A DNA stretch of 60,248 nt from Clostridia bacterium (GCA_900764105.1 CAAFMS010000019.1:1-60248), one strand, 5' to 3'; positions 34,497 through 44,559 are shown, counted from the stretch's first letter. Notes: generated from the sequence alone by a model not told the origin. Made by a program: numbers and translations.

Positions 34497-36785
34497 ATGA
34501 TAAAGAAGAGAAACGCGCCGAAAGGCTATGACAATTTAATAAAAGAAATATCGGCTCGTTTCGACGCGTCGGAAAGGTTTTCCGCGCTGCTCGTATCGAG
34601 AGGCGTAACTGACCTCGAAAAAGCGGAAGCGTTCCTTTATCCGAACAAAAAGCATCTTCACGACCCGTTTTTATTGGACGGTATGAAAGAGGCGACCGAA
34701 AGGCTTTCGGCGGCTAAAAATAACGGTGAAACGGTCGTTATTTACGGCGATTACGACGCGGACGGAATATCCGCCGTCACCGTGCTTTACAAGGGGTTGA
34801 AAGATTTCGGCATAAACGCTTACGCGGTAATTCCCGAGCGTGAAAACGGCTACGGACTAACCGAAGGCGTTTTGGAAAGCGTTTTGGACGAGTATTGCCC
34901 CGATTTAATCGTAACGGTAGACTGCGGCATATCCTCTCACGACGAGATTGAAAACCTTAAAGACTTAGGCGTTGACGTAATAGTCACCGACCACCACGAA
35001 CTTCCCGAAGTTATCCCCGAGTGTACCGTTATAAATTGCAAGAAAAAAGGGAATTATCCGTTTGACGGACTTTGCGGCGCGGGCGTCGCGTATAAACTTG
35101 TGAGGGCTTTAACGGGCGAGAACGCCGATAAATATCTCGATATAGTAACTGTCGCGACCATAGCGGACAGTATGCCAATTACGGACGAAAACAGGGTAAT
35201 CGTTTCCGAAGGACTTAAACTTATAAAATCGGGCAGATGTTCAAAGGCGATCAGGGCGTTAATCGACGTCGGAGGTCTGAAAGAAATAACCTCGACGTCG
35301 CTCGCTTACGGCATTGCCCCGAGGGTGAACGCGGCGGGCAGAATGGGCGACGCTTATTCGGCTCTTGCGGCGTTTATGTCCGAAGATAACTACGAAATCA
35401 AACTTCTTGCCGCTAAGTTGAACGACTATAACGTAAAAAGGCAGTCTGAATGCGAAGCCCTCTATGAGGAAGCGAAGAAAAAGATAAAGGACAAGCCGTA
35501 TTCCGCAAGGGTGATAATGCTCGCCGATAAAAACTGGCGATCGGGCGTTATAGGAATCGTTGCGGCGAGGCTTGCCGAAGAGTATTCGAGACCGACTATT
35601 CTGTTCTGCGAAAAAGACGGCGTTTTGAGAGGGAGCGCGAGGTCGGTTGACGGCATAAACCTTTATAAGGCGATTTCGGCCGCGGCAGACCTTACCGAAA
35701 CTTTCGGCGGTCACTCGCAGGCTGCGGGCGTGAGTGTAAAAAAGGAAAATATAGAGGAGTTCGAGCGCAGAGTCAACGATTATCTCGTTGAAAATTACGA
35801 TTCGTCGGCGTTTTATAAGGATATAACTGTAGACGGTTACGCGGACGAAAAATTCGACATCTCGTTCGCGAGGGAACTCGAAAGGCTCGAACCTTGCGGA
35901 ACGGGCAACCCGAAACCGCTGTTCGCGGTCGAGTTCTGCGAAGCGGGAGCGACCCCCATAAAATACGGCTCGTCGCACGTTTCATTTTCCGTATCGAGCC
36001 TCGATTACCTCTACTTCGGCGGTTACGACGATTTGAGGCTTCTGAACGCGCCTAACAAGAAAACTGCGATATTCGAGCCGAATATATCCGAGTTTAACGG
36101 CAGAACGACATTAAAGGGTTATATAAGGGGAGTTTACACCTCTTTCGACGACGGAGAGGAAGCGAAAATAGCGTTGTTTGAAAATCAACTGAGAGCCGAC
36201 GAAGAGAGTACGAATTATATCGAGATAAACTCGGCGACCGCTCAGAAAATGATTGACGAGGCGATAAAAGAGGTCTACGGAACGTTATTCGTCGTAGACG
36301 ATTTATCCGTCGCGGCGAAATATACGGGTCTCGATAAGTTCGACGAGTGCGTGCTTAAAAAGACTACGAAAGGCAATTTAAACACCGTTTGTTACGGTTT
36401 TATCCCGAGCGAAATCGGCGACTACGAAAGGGTTGTATTTTTGGATAAACCCCTCTATATGCCGATTATCGAGGCAAAAACCTATGTAAATACCGAGTAT
36501 AGGGGCTTTGATTTTACAAGGGTCACGACGGACAGAAATACGCTTATCGGAATATATCTGAAATTGAAGGAATTGCATGGCGGCTTCGCTTCGGCTTTGG
36601 ACGCAATGAGAAAAACATCGTTTAACGCGACAAGAGAAGAAGTTTCGTTCGCGATAAGGGTCTTTTACGAACTGAAACTTTTGACCTACAAAGGCGGTCG
36701 CTTTTTCGTCGAGAGCGGTAAAAAATGCGACCTCAATCAATCGAAAATTTACGTCAGGGTAAAAGAATGTACGACGAAATACTGA
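34497..36785 (+). CDS. recJ: Single-stranded-DNA exonuclease RecJ
   Basis: RecJ degrades single-stranded DNA 5' to 3' in recombination and repair. The 762-residue protein has the DHH-family motifs: YGDYDADGISAV (about 83-94), DCGISSHDE, the name-giving TDHHELPE (about 164-171), and the DHHA1 signature GGHSQAAGVSV near 404. A family-typical OB domain follows and the chain ends with an extra region as in longer Firmicutes RecJ. No SD precedes the ATG at 34497; instead a TATAAT hexamer (34493-34498) overlaps it. The rel gene starts inside its 3' end (19-base overlap). Confidence 0.94.
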   Translation: MIKKRNAPKGYDNLIKEISARFDASERFSALLVSRGVTDLEKAEAFLYPNKKHLHDPFLLDGMKEATERLSAAKNNGETVVIYGDYDADGISAVTVLYKGLKDFGINAYAVIPERENGYGLTEGVLESVLDEYCPDLIVTVDCGISSHDEIENLKDLGVDVIVTDHHELPEVIPECTVINCKKKGNYPFDGLCGAGVAYKLVRALTGENADKYLDIVTVATIADSMPITDENRVIVSEGLKLIKSGRCSKAIRALIDVGGLKEITSTSLAYGIAPRVNAAGRMGDAYSALAAFMSEDNYEIKLLAAKLNDYNVKRQSECEALYEEAKKKIKDKPYSARVIMLADKNWRSGVIGIVAARLAEEYSRPTILFCEKDGVLRGSARSVDGINLYKAISAAADLTETFGGHSQAAGVSVKKENIEEFERRVNDYLVENYDSSAFYKDITVDGYADEKFDISFARELERLEPCGTGNPKPLFAVEFCEAGATPIKYGSSHVSFSVSSLDYLYFGGYDDLRLLNAPNKKTAIFEPNISEFNGRTTLKGYIRGVYTSFDDGEEAKIALFENQLRADEESTNYIEINSATAQKMIDEAIKEVYGTLFVVDDLSVAAKYTGLDKFDECVLKKTTKGNLNTVCYGFIPSEIGDYERVVFLDKPLYMPIIEAKTYVNTEYRGFDFTRVTTDRNTLIGIYLKLKELHGGFASALDAMRKTSFNATREEVSFAIRVFYELKLLTYKGGRFFVESGKKCDLNQSKIYVRVKECTTKY

Positions 36786-38902
36786 AAAGCATAGCGAAAT
36801 ATCCTGTAAGCGAGCAGGAAGTATTAAGCAAAGCGTTTTATTACGCAAAAAAGGCGCACGAAGGTCAGAAACGGGCTTCGGGCGAAGAATATTTTACGCA
36901 CCCCGTGGCGGTTGCGCAGATTCTCATCGACCTCGGTATGGATTATCATAGCGTGGCGGCTTCCTTTTTGCATGACGTAATCGAAGATACGCCCGTTTCC
37001 GAGGGCGATATAAAGGAAGAATTCGGCGAGGAAATTCTCGAACTCGTCGTAGGAGTAACGAAACTCGACAAAATCGAATTTAAGAGTCAGGAAGAGGAGC
37101 AGGCGGAAAATTTTAAGAAAATTTTCGTCTCGATGGCTAAGGATATAAGGGTTATCATTATCAAGTTAGCCGACAGACTTCACAATATGCGTTCGCTCAA
37201 CTTCCTTTCGCACGAACGGCAACTCAGAATGGCTCGCGAAACTCTCGATATTTACGCGCCGCTTGCCGGCAGGCTCGGTATTTCGCAAATCAAATGCGAA
37301 CTCGAAGATCTGTGTCTTAAATACCTCGATCCCGACGCTTACGAGTTTTTATCTGTCAATATCAACAGCGAAATAAGCGAAAGACAGGAGTTCGTCAACT
37401 ACGCCGTAAACGAGATAAAGAAAATTTTAGCCGAATCGGAAATCGAGGGCGAGGTTTTCGGCAGGACGAAGCATTTTTACAGCATTTATAAAAAAATGAA
37501 GCGTCAAAACAAGACGCTCGACCAGATTTACGACCTTACAGCCGTAAGAATAATCGTCGATACGATAGATCAATGTTACGAACTTCTCGGCAAAATTCAT
37601 AAGCAGTGGAAGCCTATCCCCGGCAGAATCAAAGACTATATCGCGATGCCGAAAGAGAATATGTACCAAAGTCTGCACACCACGGTCGTTACGGATATAG
37701 GCAAGATATTCGAAATTCAGATTCGTACTAAAGAGATGAACCGTACAGCCGAATACGGTATCGCGGCGCATTGGAAGTATAAAGAAAACAAAGAAAATAC
37801 CGACGCTTTCGACAAGAGGCTGAGTTGGATAAGAGAAGTTATGGAATGGCAAGGCGGGCTTAACAACTCGACCGAATTCCTCGAAAGTTTAAAGGGCGAC
37901 GTCTACAACAGCGAGGTGCTTGTTTTCACCCCCAAAGGCGAGGTTATAAGTCTTGTGAAGGACGCAACGCCTATCGACTACGCGTACAGAATTCATACTG
38001 AAGTCGGAAACAAGTGCGTAGGAGCGAAAGTAAACGGCAAAATGGTTCCGCTCAACACCACTTTGCACGTCGGCGACGTAGTCGAGATAATTACTTCCAA
38101 ACTCTCGAAAGGTCCGTCGTGGGACTGGCTCAGAATAGCGAAATCATCGGGAGCGAAAGCGAAAATCAAGGCGTTCTATAAAAAGGCGATGCAAGTCGAC
38201 AACGAGAAACTCGGTCGGAGTATGCTGGAAGCGGAGGCGAAAAACAGAGGCTACGTTTTCGGCGAACTTTTGAACCCCGTCAGTTTCGAGAGAGTCAGCG
38301 GGAGACTTTCAGTTTCAACTCCCGAGGAAATGTACGCGGCGGTCGGCTGCGGAGCAATCGGCGTAAATCAGGTTCTTTTAAAACTTATCGACTTTTATAA
38401 AAAGGAACTTCCGAAGCCTGAAAAAATCGCTGAGAGCAAGGTTAAAAAGGCTTCCGAAAACGTCGGCGGCGTAAAGATAAAGGGTATGGACGGACTTCTT
38501 GTGAGATTTGCGGGCTGTTGTAATCCCGTTCCGGGCGACGAAATAGTCGGTTTCGTTTCGAGGGGCAGAGGCGTTACGGTTCACCGCAAGGACTGTCCGA
38601 ATATGAAAAACGAAGACCCCGAGAGACTGCTCGAAGCCGAATGGACGAACGACAGCGGTTCTTACAGCGTGTCCGTAAAAGTTACAGGCGGCGAGGACGC
38701 TCCGATACTCGTATGCGTTTCGAACGCTTGTACCGAACTCGGCTTGACTATAGTTTCCGTCAACGGAAGAATAGACGTTAAAAATCACCAATCCATAGTC
38801 GATTTTACCATAAAATTGAACAAGAAGGGCGATCTCGATCAACTCATAAACAAAGTAAAACAAAATACCTGCATAGCGGATATTTACAGGACGGTAACGT
38901 GA
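36767..38902 (+). CDS. RelA/SpoT bifunctional (p)ppGpp synthetase/hydrolase
   Basis: This 711-residue enzyme makes and breaks the stringent-response alarmone (p)ppGpp. Domains in order: HD hydrolase with intact HDVIEDT (69-75), synthetase with YQSLHTTV (about 300-307) and EIQIRT, TGS (about 395-455, with TPKGEVISL and PIDYAYRIHT), a zinc-finger/helical part with GCCNPVPGDEIVGF near 580, and a C-terminal ACT domain. The intact HD motif indicates a bifunctional Rel. ATG 36767 is chosen because MYDEILKSIAKYP is the natural head; it overlaps recJ by 19 bases. The MBL gene overlaps its stop by four bases. Confidence 0.95.
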   Translation: MYDEILKSIAKYPVSEQEVLSKAFYYAKKAHEGQKRASGEEYFTHPVAVAQILIDLGMDYHSVAASFLHDVIEDTPVSEGDIKEEFGEEILELVVGVTKLDKIEFKSQEEEQAENFKKIFVSMAKDIRVIIIKLADRLHNMRSLNFLSHERQLRMARETLDIYAPLAGRLGISQIKCELEDLCLKYLDPDAYEFLSVNINSEISERQEFVNYAVNEIKKILAESEIEGEVFGRTKHFYSIYKKMKRQNKTLDQIYDLTAVRIIVDTIDQCYELLGKIHKQWKPIPGRIKDYIAMPKENMYQSLHTTVVTDIGKIFEIQIRTKEMNRTAEYGIAAHWKYKENKENTDAFDKRLSWIREVMEWQGGLNNSTEFLESLKGDVYNSEVLVFTPKGEVISLVKDATPIDYAYRIHTEVGNKCVGAKVNGKMVPLNTTLHVGDVVEIITSKLSKGPSWDWLRIAKSSGAKAKIKAFYKKAMQVDNEKLGRSMLEAEAKNRGYVFGELLNPVSFERVSGRLSVSTPEEMYAAVGCGAIGVNQVLLKLIDFYKKELPKPEKIAESKVKKASENVGGVKIKGMDGLLVRFAGCCNPVPGDEIVGFVSRGRGVTVHRKDCPNMKNEDPERLLEAEWTNDSGSYSVSVKVTGGEDAPILVCVSNACTELGLTIVSVNGRIDVKNHQSIVDFTIKLNKKGDLDQLINKVKQNTCIADIYRTVT

Positions 38903-39522
38903 TAAAAATAATAAAAAAAGTAGTAGGTCCGCTCGACGCCAACTGCTATACGATAATAGACGATGAAACGAAAGATTGCCTGATAATCGACCCCGGCGCG
39001 GACTTTTCGAGTGTGTTTAACCTTGCGACCGTCAAAAATCTGTCGGTTAAAGGGGTGCTTTTAACGCACGGGCATTTCGACCACGCCGCGAGCGGATACC
39101 TCGCGAGAGAGAACGAAATAAAGGTCTATATTTCGGAGGGCGACGCCTATATGCTGTCCTCTCGGGATAACCTCGCTTCGAGGTTCGGACTTTCGTACCC
39201 TTTTTACACGGCCGACGAAACTTTCGGAAACGGCGAACTTCAATTCGGAAGTATAAAAGTAAAAACGATATTGACCCCGGGGCATACGAAAGGTTCGGCG
39301 TGTTTTATAATCGACGACAAACTTTTCTCGGGCGACACCCTTTTCAAAGACGATTTCGGCAACTACAATTTTCCGACGGGAAGTCTTGCCGATTTAAAAA
39401 ATTCGCTTAAAAACGTACTGTTCAAACTTGACGGCGATTACGTCGTTTACACGGGTCACGGAGACAAAACCACCCTTAACGCGGAAAGGAAGAATAATTA
39501 CATAAATGAATATCAGGACTGA
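38899..39522 (+). CDS. MBL-fold metallo-hydrolase (glyoxalase II-like)
   Basis: The 207-residue protein has the metallo-beta-lactamase metal motif THGHFDH (56-62), with further ligands in PGHTKGS and FSGDTLF, as in glyoxalase II-like hydrolases. The start is a GTG at 38899 that overlaps the rel stop (GTGA), and hemZ starts 17 bases before its end. A gene of this type between rel and hemZ is a usual Clostridia arrangement. The substrate is not known; thioester hydrolysis is likely. Confidence 0.9.
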   Translation: MIKIIKKVVGPLDANCYTIIDDETKDCLIIDPGADFSSVFNLATVKNLSVKGVLLTHGHFDHAASGYLARENEIKVYISEGDAYMLSSRDNLASRFGLSYPFYTADETFGNGELQFGSIKVKTILTPGHTKGSACFIIDDKLFSGDTLFKDDFGNYNFPTGSLADLKNSLKNVLFKLDGDYVVYTGHGDKTTLNAERKNNYINEYQD

Positions 39523-40864
39523 CGCAGAGTGGCTCGAAGCGGAATTTATCGAAGAAAGCAAATTTTTCAGGATAAGCGAACGGGATATAGAAGTCACGCA
39601 TACCGCAAGGCAGGACAACGGGGCTTTTATAAACGAACTTACCGTTGACGGGAAAAAGTACGAGTATAGCGACGCTCACGCCTACTCGAACGAGTTGGAA
39701 CGCAAGCGGTATTTCAGAAGATACGCGAAACTTTCGATTTACAGGGCGTTATCCGATTATTCGGGCGAAAAACTCGAATGGGGAGCGTTGACGGGGATAA
39801 GACCCGTGAAATTTGCGTATTCCGAGGGCGAAAACTGGCGTGAAACGATGAAAAACGAGATGTTCGTTTCGGATAACAAAATCGAAATGGTCGCCCGCAT
39901 AATGGAAATGCAAAAGGGAATATACGAGATAAAGGAGGGCAACGCCGACTTTTTCGTAGGTATTCCGTTCTGTCCGTCGAGATGTCTGTATTGTTCGTTC
40001 GTCTCTAACGAAATCGGCAAAGAAAAGCAGTTGGACGGGTACGTCGAAGCCCTTTGCAAAGAAATAGAGGCGACTAAAAAACACGTCAAAAGTCTCCGTT
40101 CGGTATACGTCGGAGGAGGAACTCCCGTGTCGTTGCCGCTCGATAAGTTGGATAAAATACTTACGGCGATAGGAAAACCCGAGACCGAGTACACGGTCGA
40201 AGCGGGCAGACCCGACTGTATAACCGAGGAGACTTTAAAACTTCTCAAAACCCACGGCGTTACGAGAATTTGCGTAAATCCGCAGACTTTTAACGACAAA
40301 ACGCTTAAAATAATAGGCAGAAAACACACCGCCGAGGATATCATCGAAAAATACGGACTTGCGAAAAAATACGGGTTCGACGTGAATATGGACTTAATCG
40401 CGGGGCTTCCCGACGAGTCGTTCGAGGACTTTAAGCGTAGTATAGATACGGCTGTTTCGCTTTCGCCCGATAATATCACCGTACATACGTTGTCCTTGAA
40501 AAAGGGGAGCATTTTAAAGGAAAAAGTCGATAGACTTCCCGAGGGCGAAATCGACAAAATGATAAATTACTCAGCCTATAAGTTGATTAACGAGGGTTAC
40601 GAGCCGTATTATATGTACAGACAGAAGTATATGGCGGGTAATTTGGAGAACACGGGTTACGCGAAAAAAGGCAAGGCTTGCGTGTACAATATCGACGTTA
40701 TGGAAGAGATTGCGGACAACCCCGCGTGCGGCGCGAACGCGGTATCTAAGAGGTTTTTCCCGAGCGAGGACAGGATTACGAGATACGGTTCGCCAAAGGA
40801 CATAGCGACCTATATCGCAAAAATAGACAAGATAATTTCCGACAAAGAGGAATTTTTCGGATAA
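39506..40864 (+). CDS. hemZ: Oxygen-independent coproporphyrinogen dehydrogenase HemZ
   Basis: This 452-residue radical-SAM protein carries the iron-sulfur motif Cys156-x3-Cys160-x2-Cys163 (CPSRCLYC) after an N-terminal extension of about 150 residues, the mark of HemZ-type proteins as opposed to shorter HemN/HemW. VYVGGGTP (near 201) and the NMDLIAGLP segment are family-typical. In Bacillus, HemZ works in anaerobic heme synthesis. No other heme gene lies nearby, so a different role is possible. It overlaps the MBL gene by 17 bases and is last in the recJ-rel-MBL-hemZ run. Confidence 0.9.
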   Translation: MNIRTDAEWLEAEFIEESKFFRISERDIEVTHTARQDNGAFINELTVDGKKYEYSDAHAYSNELERKRYFRRYAKLSIYRALSDYSGEKLEWGALTGIRPVKFAYSEGENWRETMKNEMFVSDNKIEMVARIMEMQKGIYEIKEGNADFFVGIPFCPSRCLYCSFVSNEIGKEKQLDGYVEALCKEIEATKKHVKSLRSVYVGGGTPVSLPLDKLDKILTAIGKPETEYTVEAGRPDCITEETLKLLKTHGVTRICVNPQTFNDKTLKIIGRKHTAEDIIEKYGLAKKYGFDVNMDLIAGLPDESFEDFKRSIDTAVSLSPDNITVHTLSLKKGSILKEKVDRLPEGEIDKMINYSAYKLINEGYEPYYMYRQKYMAGNLENTGYAKKGKACVYNIDVMEEIADNPACGANAVSKRFFPSEDRITRYGSPKDIATYIAKIDKIISDKEEFFG

Positions 40865-40888
40865 TCGGAGAAAAAGGCTTAAAAACGT

Positions 40889-40996
40889 TTGCTTTTTTCG
40901 CTTGTATATGATAATATTGTAACGTGCTTGCGACGCAGTAATGCGAATACTCGACGCTTTGGCTTCGCCGCATAGCGAATAATTTCCATTCAGGAG
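40889..40996 (+). promoter_or_regulatory. rpsO promoter and leader
   Basis: TTGCTT (40889-40894) with TAATAT 17 nt on (40912-40917), or the nearby GATAAT (40910-40915), marks a promoter. The leader of about 80 bases contains GCGACGC.../GCGAATA-type complementary pieces and ends in CAGGAGGA. S15 represses its own mRNA in many bacteria; whether this leader is a binding site cannot be read directly. Confidence 0.5.
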
Positions 40997-41006
40997 GATA
41001 AACAAT

Positions 41007-41270
41007 ATGGAAAAAGAAAAGAAATCGGCAATTATCGAAGAGTTCAAGAGACACGACGGCGACACGGGTTCCGCGGAAGTTCAGATCGCCCTTTTGACTG
41101 AGAGAATCAATCACTTGAACGAACATCTTAAACTCAACAACAACGATAAACATTCTCGTCGCGGACTTCTCAAAATGGTAGGTCGCAGAAAGGGAATGCT
41201 CGATTATCTTAAATCTGTGGACATCGAAAAGTACAGAGAGATAATAGCGAAACTCGGTCTCAGAAAGTAA
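41007..41270 (+). CDS. rpsO: Ribosomal protein S15
   Basis: The 87-residue 30S protein has the typical FKRHDGDTGSAEVQIALLTERI segment (about 13-34) and HSRRGLLKMVGRRKGMLDYL, which binds the 16S rRNA three-way junction. AGGAGG precedes ATG. It is followed by its own terminator and then pnp, the usual rpsO-pnp order. Confidence 0.98.
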   Translation: MEKEKKSAIIEEFKRHDGDTGSAEVQIALLTERINHLNEHLKLNNNDKHSRRGLLKMVGRRKGMLDYLKSVDIEKYREIIAKLGLRK

Positions 41271-41280
41271 GACCAAAGCA

Positions 41281-41305
41281 GGGAGTATACCATACTCCCT
41301 TTTTT
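41281..41305 (+). terminator. Terminator after rpsO
   Basis: GGGAGTAT (41281-41288) pairs with ATACTCCC (41292-41299), followed by six T. Confidence 0.9.
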
Positions 41306-41326
41306 GCTATTTAGTACGTCCATAAC

Positions 41327-41380
41327 GACCCCGAATCGTCGGGGTCAAAAAACGTAAGCGTCGTTCCGAAAAACGGAACG
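41327..41380 (+). promoter_or_regulatory. Double stem-loop in the pnp leader
   Basis: GACCCCGA (41327-41334) pairs with TCGGGGTC (41339-41346), and CGTTCCG (41362-41368) with CGGAACG (41374-41380). In E. coli the pnp leader stem is cut by RNase III and then attacked by PNPase itself; a similar self-control is possible here. Confidence 0.5.
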
Positions 41381-41438
41381 TTCCTTGAACTTGCGATGAG
41401 TTTGTCGCGGGTTATAAAATCAGAGAAAGGAGAACAAA

Positions 41439-43541
41439 ATGTTAGAAAATCACAAAGTTTTCAAAACTACGATAGGCGGCAGAGAAGTCAGCGTTGACGT
41501 CGGCAAGTACGCTCAGCAGGCTAACGGCTCGTGTATCGTAAGATGCGGAGAAACGGTTGTAATGGTAAACGTTACCATGGCGACCGAACCGAGACCGGGA
41601 ATGGATTTCTTCCCCCTTTCGGTAGACTATGAAGAGAAGATGTATTCGGTCGGAAAAATCCCGGGCGGATTCAAAAAGAGAGAGGGAAGAGCGAGCGATA
41701 AGGCGATTTTGGTATCGAGACTTATCGACAGACCTATAAGACCTCTTTTCCCGAAGGGACTTTTCAACGACGTAACTGTCGTCGCTACCGCCCTTTCGGT
41801 AGATCCCGATATCGCTCCCGAACCGCTCGCAATGCTCGGCAGTTCGATCGCGATAAGCATTTCGGATATTCCGTGGGCAGGACCTACGGGATCGGTAGTA
41901 GTCGGAATGGTTGACGGCAAGTACGTTATCAACCCGACGGTTGCTCAGAAAGAGAAGAGCGTTCTCGCCCTTAACCTCGCAGGCACGAAAGACGCCATAA
42001 TGATGGTCGAAGCGGGCGCGAAAGAGGTAGACGACGAAGTAATGGTCGGAGCGATACTTTTCGGACACGAAGAAATCAAAAAACAGTGCGCATTCATCGA
42101 AGGCATCGTAGCCGAGTGCGGAAAGAAGAAACTCGAAATGGAACTCTATCACGTTCCCGAGGATCTCGACGCGGCTGTAAGAGCGTACGCAAGCGAAAAA
42201 CTCGACTATGCTTTGGACACCTTCGACAGATTTGAAAGACAGGCTCGTCAGGACGAGGTGGAAAGAGACGTTCTCGAACACTTCGCGGACGGTTATCCCG
42301 ATATGGCGAGAGAACTCAAAGATTCTCTCTATTACATCACGAAAGAAAAGGTAAGAGCGAAGATAACCAACCTCGGCGTAAGACCCGACGGAAGAAGCCT
42401 TACCGAAATCAGACCTATCTGGTGCGAACACGGAATACTTCCGAGAGTACACGGCAGCGGCGTATTCACGAGAGGTATGACGCAGGTTATGACCACCTGT
42501 ACTTTGGGAACTATCTCCGAAGTTCAGAAACTCGAAGGTCTCGACAACGAAGAATACAAGAGATATATTCACCATTACAATATGCCCGGTTACGCTTCGG
42601 GCGAGGCTAAGCCTTTAAGAAGCCCCGGAAGAAGAGAAATCGGACACGGCGCGTTGGCTGAAAGGGCTTTGGAACCCGTTATTCCGTCCGAGGACGAATT
42701 CCCGTACGCTATAAGGCTCGTTTCCGAAGTTTTGTCGTCCAACGGCTCGACTTCTCAGGCATCGGTCTGCGGCTCGACCCTCGCTCTTATGGACGCAGGC
42801 GTTCCCATTAAGGCTCCCGTAGCGGGCATCGCAATGGGTCTTATCAAGGATACCGAGAGCGGCAAAATCAGCGTTCTTTCGGATATTCAGGGCTTAGAGG
42901 ACTTCCTCGGCGATATGGACTTCAAGGTAGCGGGTACCGCTAAGGGTATCACGGCTATCCAGATGGATATAAAGATTAAGGGTATCAGCGAAGAAATTTT
43001 GAGAAAGGCGATCAAGCAGGCTAACGAGGGCAGACATTTCATACTCGGTAAAATGCTCGAATGTATTCCTGCTCCGAACCCGAATCTTTCCAAGTACGCT
43101 CCCAAGATTATTTCGTTCAATATCGACACCGATAAAATCAAAGACGTCATCGGCAGCGGCGGAAAGACTATTAACAAGATTATCGACGAGACGGGCGTTA
43201 AGATCGACATCGACGATAACGGTAAGGTTTGCATAGCGACCTACGGCGAAGACCTCTCGATGGCGGAAAAAGCCAAAGCGATGGTTATGTCGATAGCGAG
43301 AGACCCCGAAGTCGGCGATATGTTTATTTCGACGGTTGTAAGAATACTTCCGAAAGTCGGCGCGTTCTGCGAACTTGCTCCCGGAAAAGACGGTATGATT
43401 CATATTTCCAAGATGAGCGATAAGAGAATCAACTCCGTTGACGAAGTTCTCGCGATAGGCGACGCCGTAAAAGTCGAGATTATCAAAATCGGCGAAAAGG
43501 GTATCGACCTTAAACTTCTTGAAAAAATCGAACAAGAATAA
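41439..43541 (+). CDS. pnp: Polyribonucleotide nucleotidyltransferase
   Basis: PNPase degrades RNA 3' to 5' with phosphate and can also add tails. The 700-residue protein has both RNase PH domains (FPLSVDYEEKMYSVGKIPGGFKKREGR near 53-79; RPDGRSLTEIRPI near 315-327; SNGSTSQASVCGSTLALMDAGVP near 430), a KH domain (IKDVIGSGGKTINKI, near 565-580) and a C-terminal S1 domain. Length is normal. AGAAAGGAG precedes ATG. It follows rpsO and its leader carries two stem-loops. Confidence 0.98.
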   Translation: MLENHKVFKTTIGGREVSVDVGKYAQQANGSCIVRCGETVVMVNVTMATEPRPGMDFFPLSVDYEEKMYSVGKIPGGFKKREGRASDKAILVSRLIDRPIRPLFPKGLFNDVTVVATALSVDPDIAPEPLAMLGSSIAISISDIPWAGPTGSVVVGMVDGKYVINPTVAQKEKSVLALNLAGTKDAIMMVEAGAKEVDDEVMVGAILFGHEEIKKQCAFIEGIVAECGKKKLEMELYHVPEDLDAAVRAYASEKLDYALDTFDRFERQARQDEVERDVLEHFADGYPDMARELKDSLYYITKEKVRAKITNLGVRPDGRSLTEIRPIWCEHGILPRVHGSGVFTRGMTQVMTTCTLGTISEVQKLEGLDNEEYKRYIHHYNMPGYASGEAKPLRSPGRREIGHGALAERALEPVIPSEDEFPYAIRLVSEVLSSNGSTSQASVCGSTLALMDAGVPIKAPVAGIAMGLIKDTESGKISVLSDIQGLEDFLGDMDFKVAGTAKGITAIQMDIKIKGISEEILRKAIKQANEGRHFILGKMLECIPAPNPNLSKYAPKIISFNIDTDKIKDVIGSGGKTINKIIDETGVKIDIDDNGKVCIATYGEDLSMAEKAKAMVMSIARDPEVGDMFISTVVRILPKVGAFCELAPGKDGMIHISKMSDKRINSVDEVLAIGDAVKVEIIKIGEKGIDLKLLEKIEQE

Positions 43542-43562
43542 TATTTCTTAAAATTACAATAG

Positions 43563-43613
43563 GGCTGCCGTTTACAACAGGATATTCGTCCCGTTTAAGG
43601 GCAGCCTTATTTG
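43563..43613 (+). terminator. Weak terminator-like stem after pnp
   Basis: GGCTGCC (43563-43569) pairs with GGCAGCC (43600-43606) around a 30-base loop, followed by TTATTTGTTT. Confidence 0.45.
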
Positions 43614-43627
43614 TTTGCGGAGAGTAT

Positions 43628-44530
43628 ATGAGTTTTATAGACGTAGTTCTTATAACCGTCATAGGAATAATCGAAGGCATAACCGAATGGCTTCCCGTAT
43701 CGAGTACGGGACACATGATGATTTTCGAGCATTTCTTTACCCGTTTTTTCAGCGCGGACTTTAAGGTCGTTTTTGAAAACGGTTTCAAGGATATGTTCGA
43801 TTATCTCATTCAACTCGGTGCGATAATAGCGGTCGTGGTCGTGTTCTGGAAAAAGATATTCCCGTTCGGGACGGAAAAACGCGAAGTTGCCGAAAACGGC
43901 GCGACGGTTTTAAAAACGAAGATCGTGTCGAAGATAGAAATATGGAAAATGTGGCTCAAAGTCGTAATCGCTTGCGTTCCCGCTTTCGCCGCCCTTATAA
44001 TCGACAAAGTCTTCGATAATATCGACGCTACTACCGAAATAATAATCGTAGGGTCTACGCTTATTATTTACGGTATTGTGTTTATAGTCGTCGAATATTT
44101 ACATAAAGGCAAAGAACCTAAGGTCAATTCCGTCGGTGAAATTTCCTATCTGAACGCTTTTTTAATAGGTTGTTTTCAGGTTTTGGCGGCTGTACCGGGT
44201 ACTTCCCGTTCGGGCATTACCATTATCGGCGCCTTGATTTTAGGGCTTTCGAGACCTACCGCGGCCGAATTTACTTTCTTTCTCGCGATACCTACGATGG
44301 TCGGAGCGAGCGGCTATAAAATACTCAAATTTCTGAAAAACGGTTTCACGTTCGGCGCGACCGAAGTCGCGGCTCTCGCTCTCGGAATGGTCGTCGCGTT
44401 CGTCGTTTCGCTCGCCGTCATCAAGTTCCTTATGAATTTTGTAAGGAAGCACGACTTCAAGTCGTTCGGCTATTACAGGATAGTTCTCGGCATACTCGTA
44501 ATCGTGCTTTGTCTGTGCGTACCGGCGTAA
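43628..44530 (+). CDS. uppP: Undecaprenyl-diphosphatase
   Basis: UppP (BacA family) recycles the undecaprenyl carrier for cell-wall synthesis by removing a phosphate at the membrane. The 300-residue protein has the family motifs GIIEGITEWLPVSSTGHM (about 12-29) and PGTSRSGITI (about 193-202), which hold the catalytic Glu, Ser and Arg residues, and about eight hydrophobic segments. GGAGAG precedes ATG. Extra copies of this enzyme can give bacitracin resistance in other bacteria. Confidence 0.96.
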   Translation: MSFIDVVLITVIGIIEGITEWLPVSSTGHMMIFEHFFTRFFSADFKVVFENGFKDMFDYLIQLGAIIAVVVVFWKKIFPFGTEKREVAENGATVLKTKIVSKIEIWKMWLKVVIACVPAFAALIIDKVFDNIDATTEIIIVGSTLIIYGIVFIVVEYLHKGKEPKVNSVGEISYLNAFLIGCFQVLAAVPGTSRSGITIIGALILGLSRPTAAEFTFFLAIPTMVGASGYKILKFLKNGFTFGATEVAALALGMVVAFVVSLAVIKFLMNFVRKHDFKSFGYYRIVLGILVIVLCLCVPA

Positions 44531-44559
44531 TAAATTAGCATAAAAAAGAGGCTTAAATT

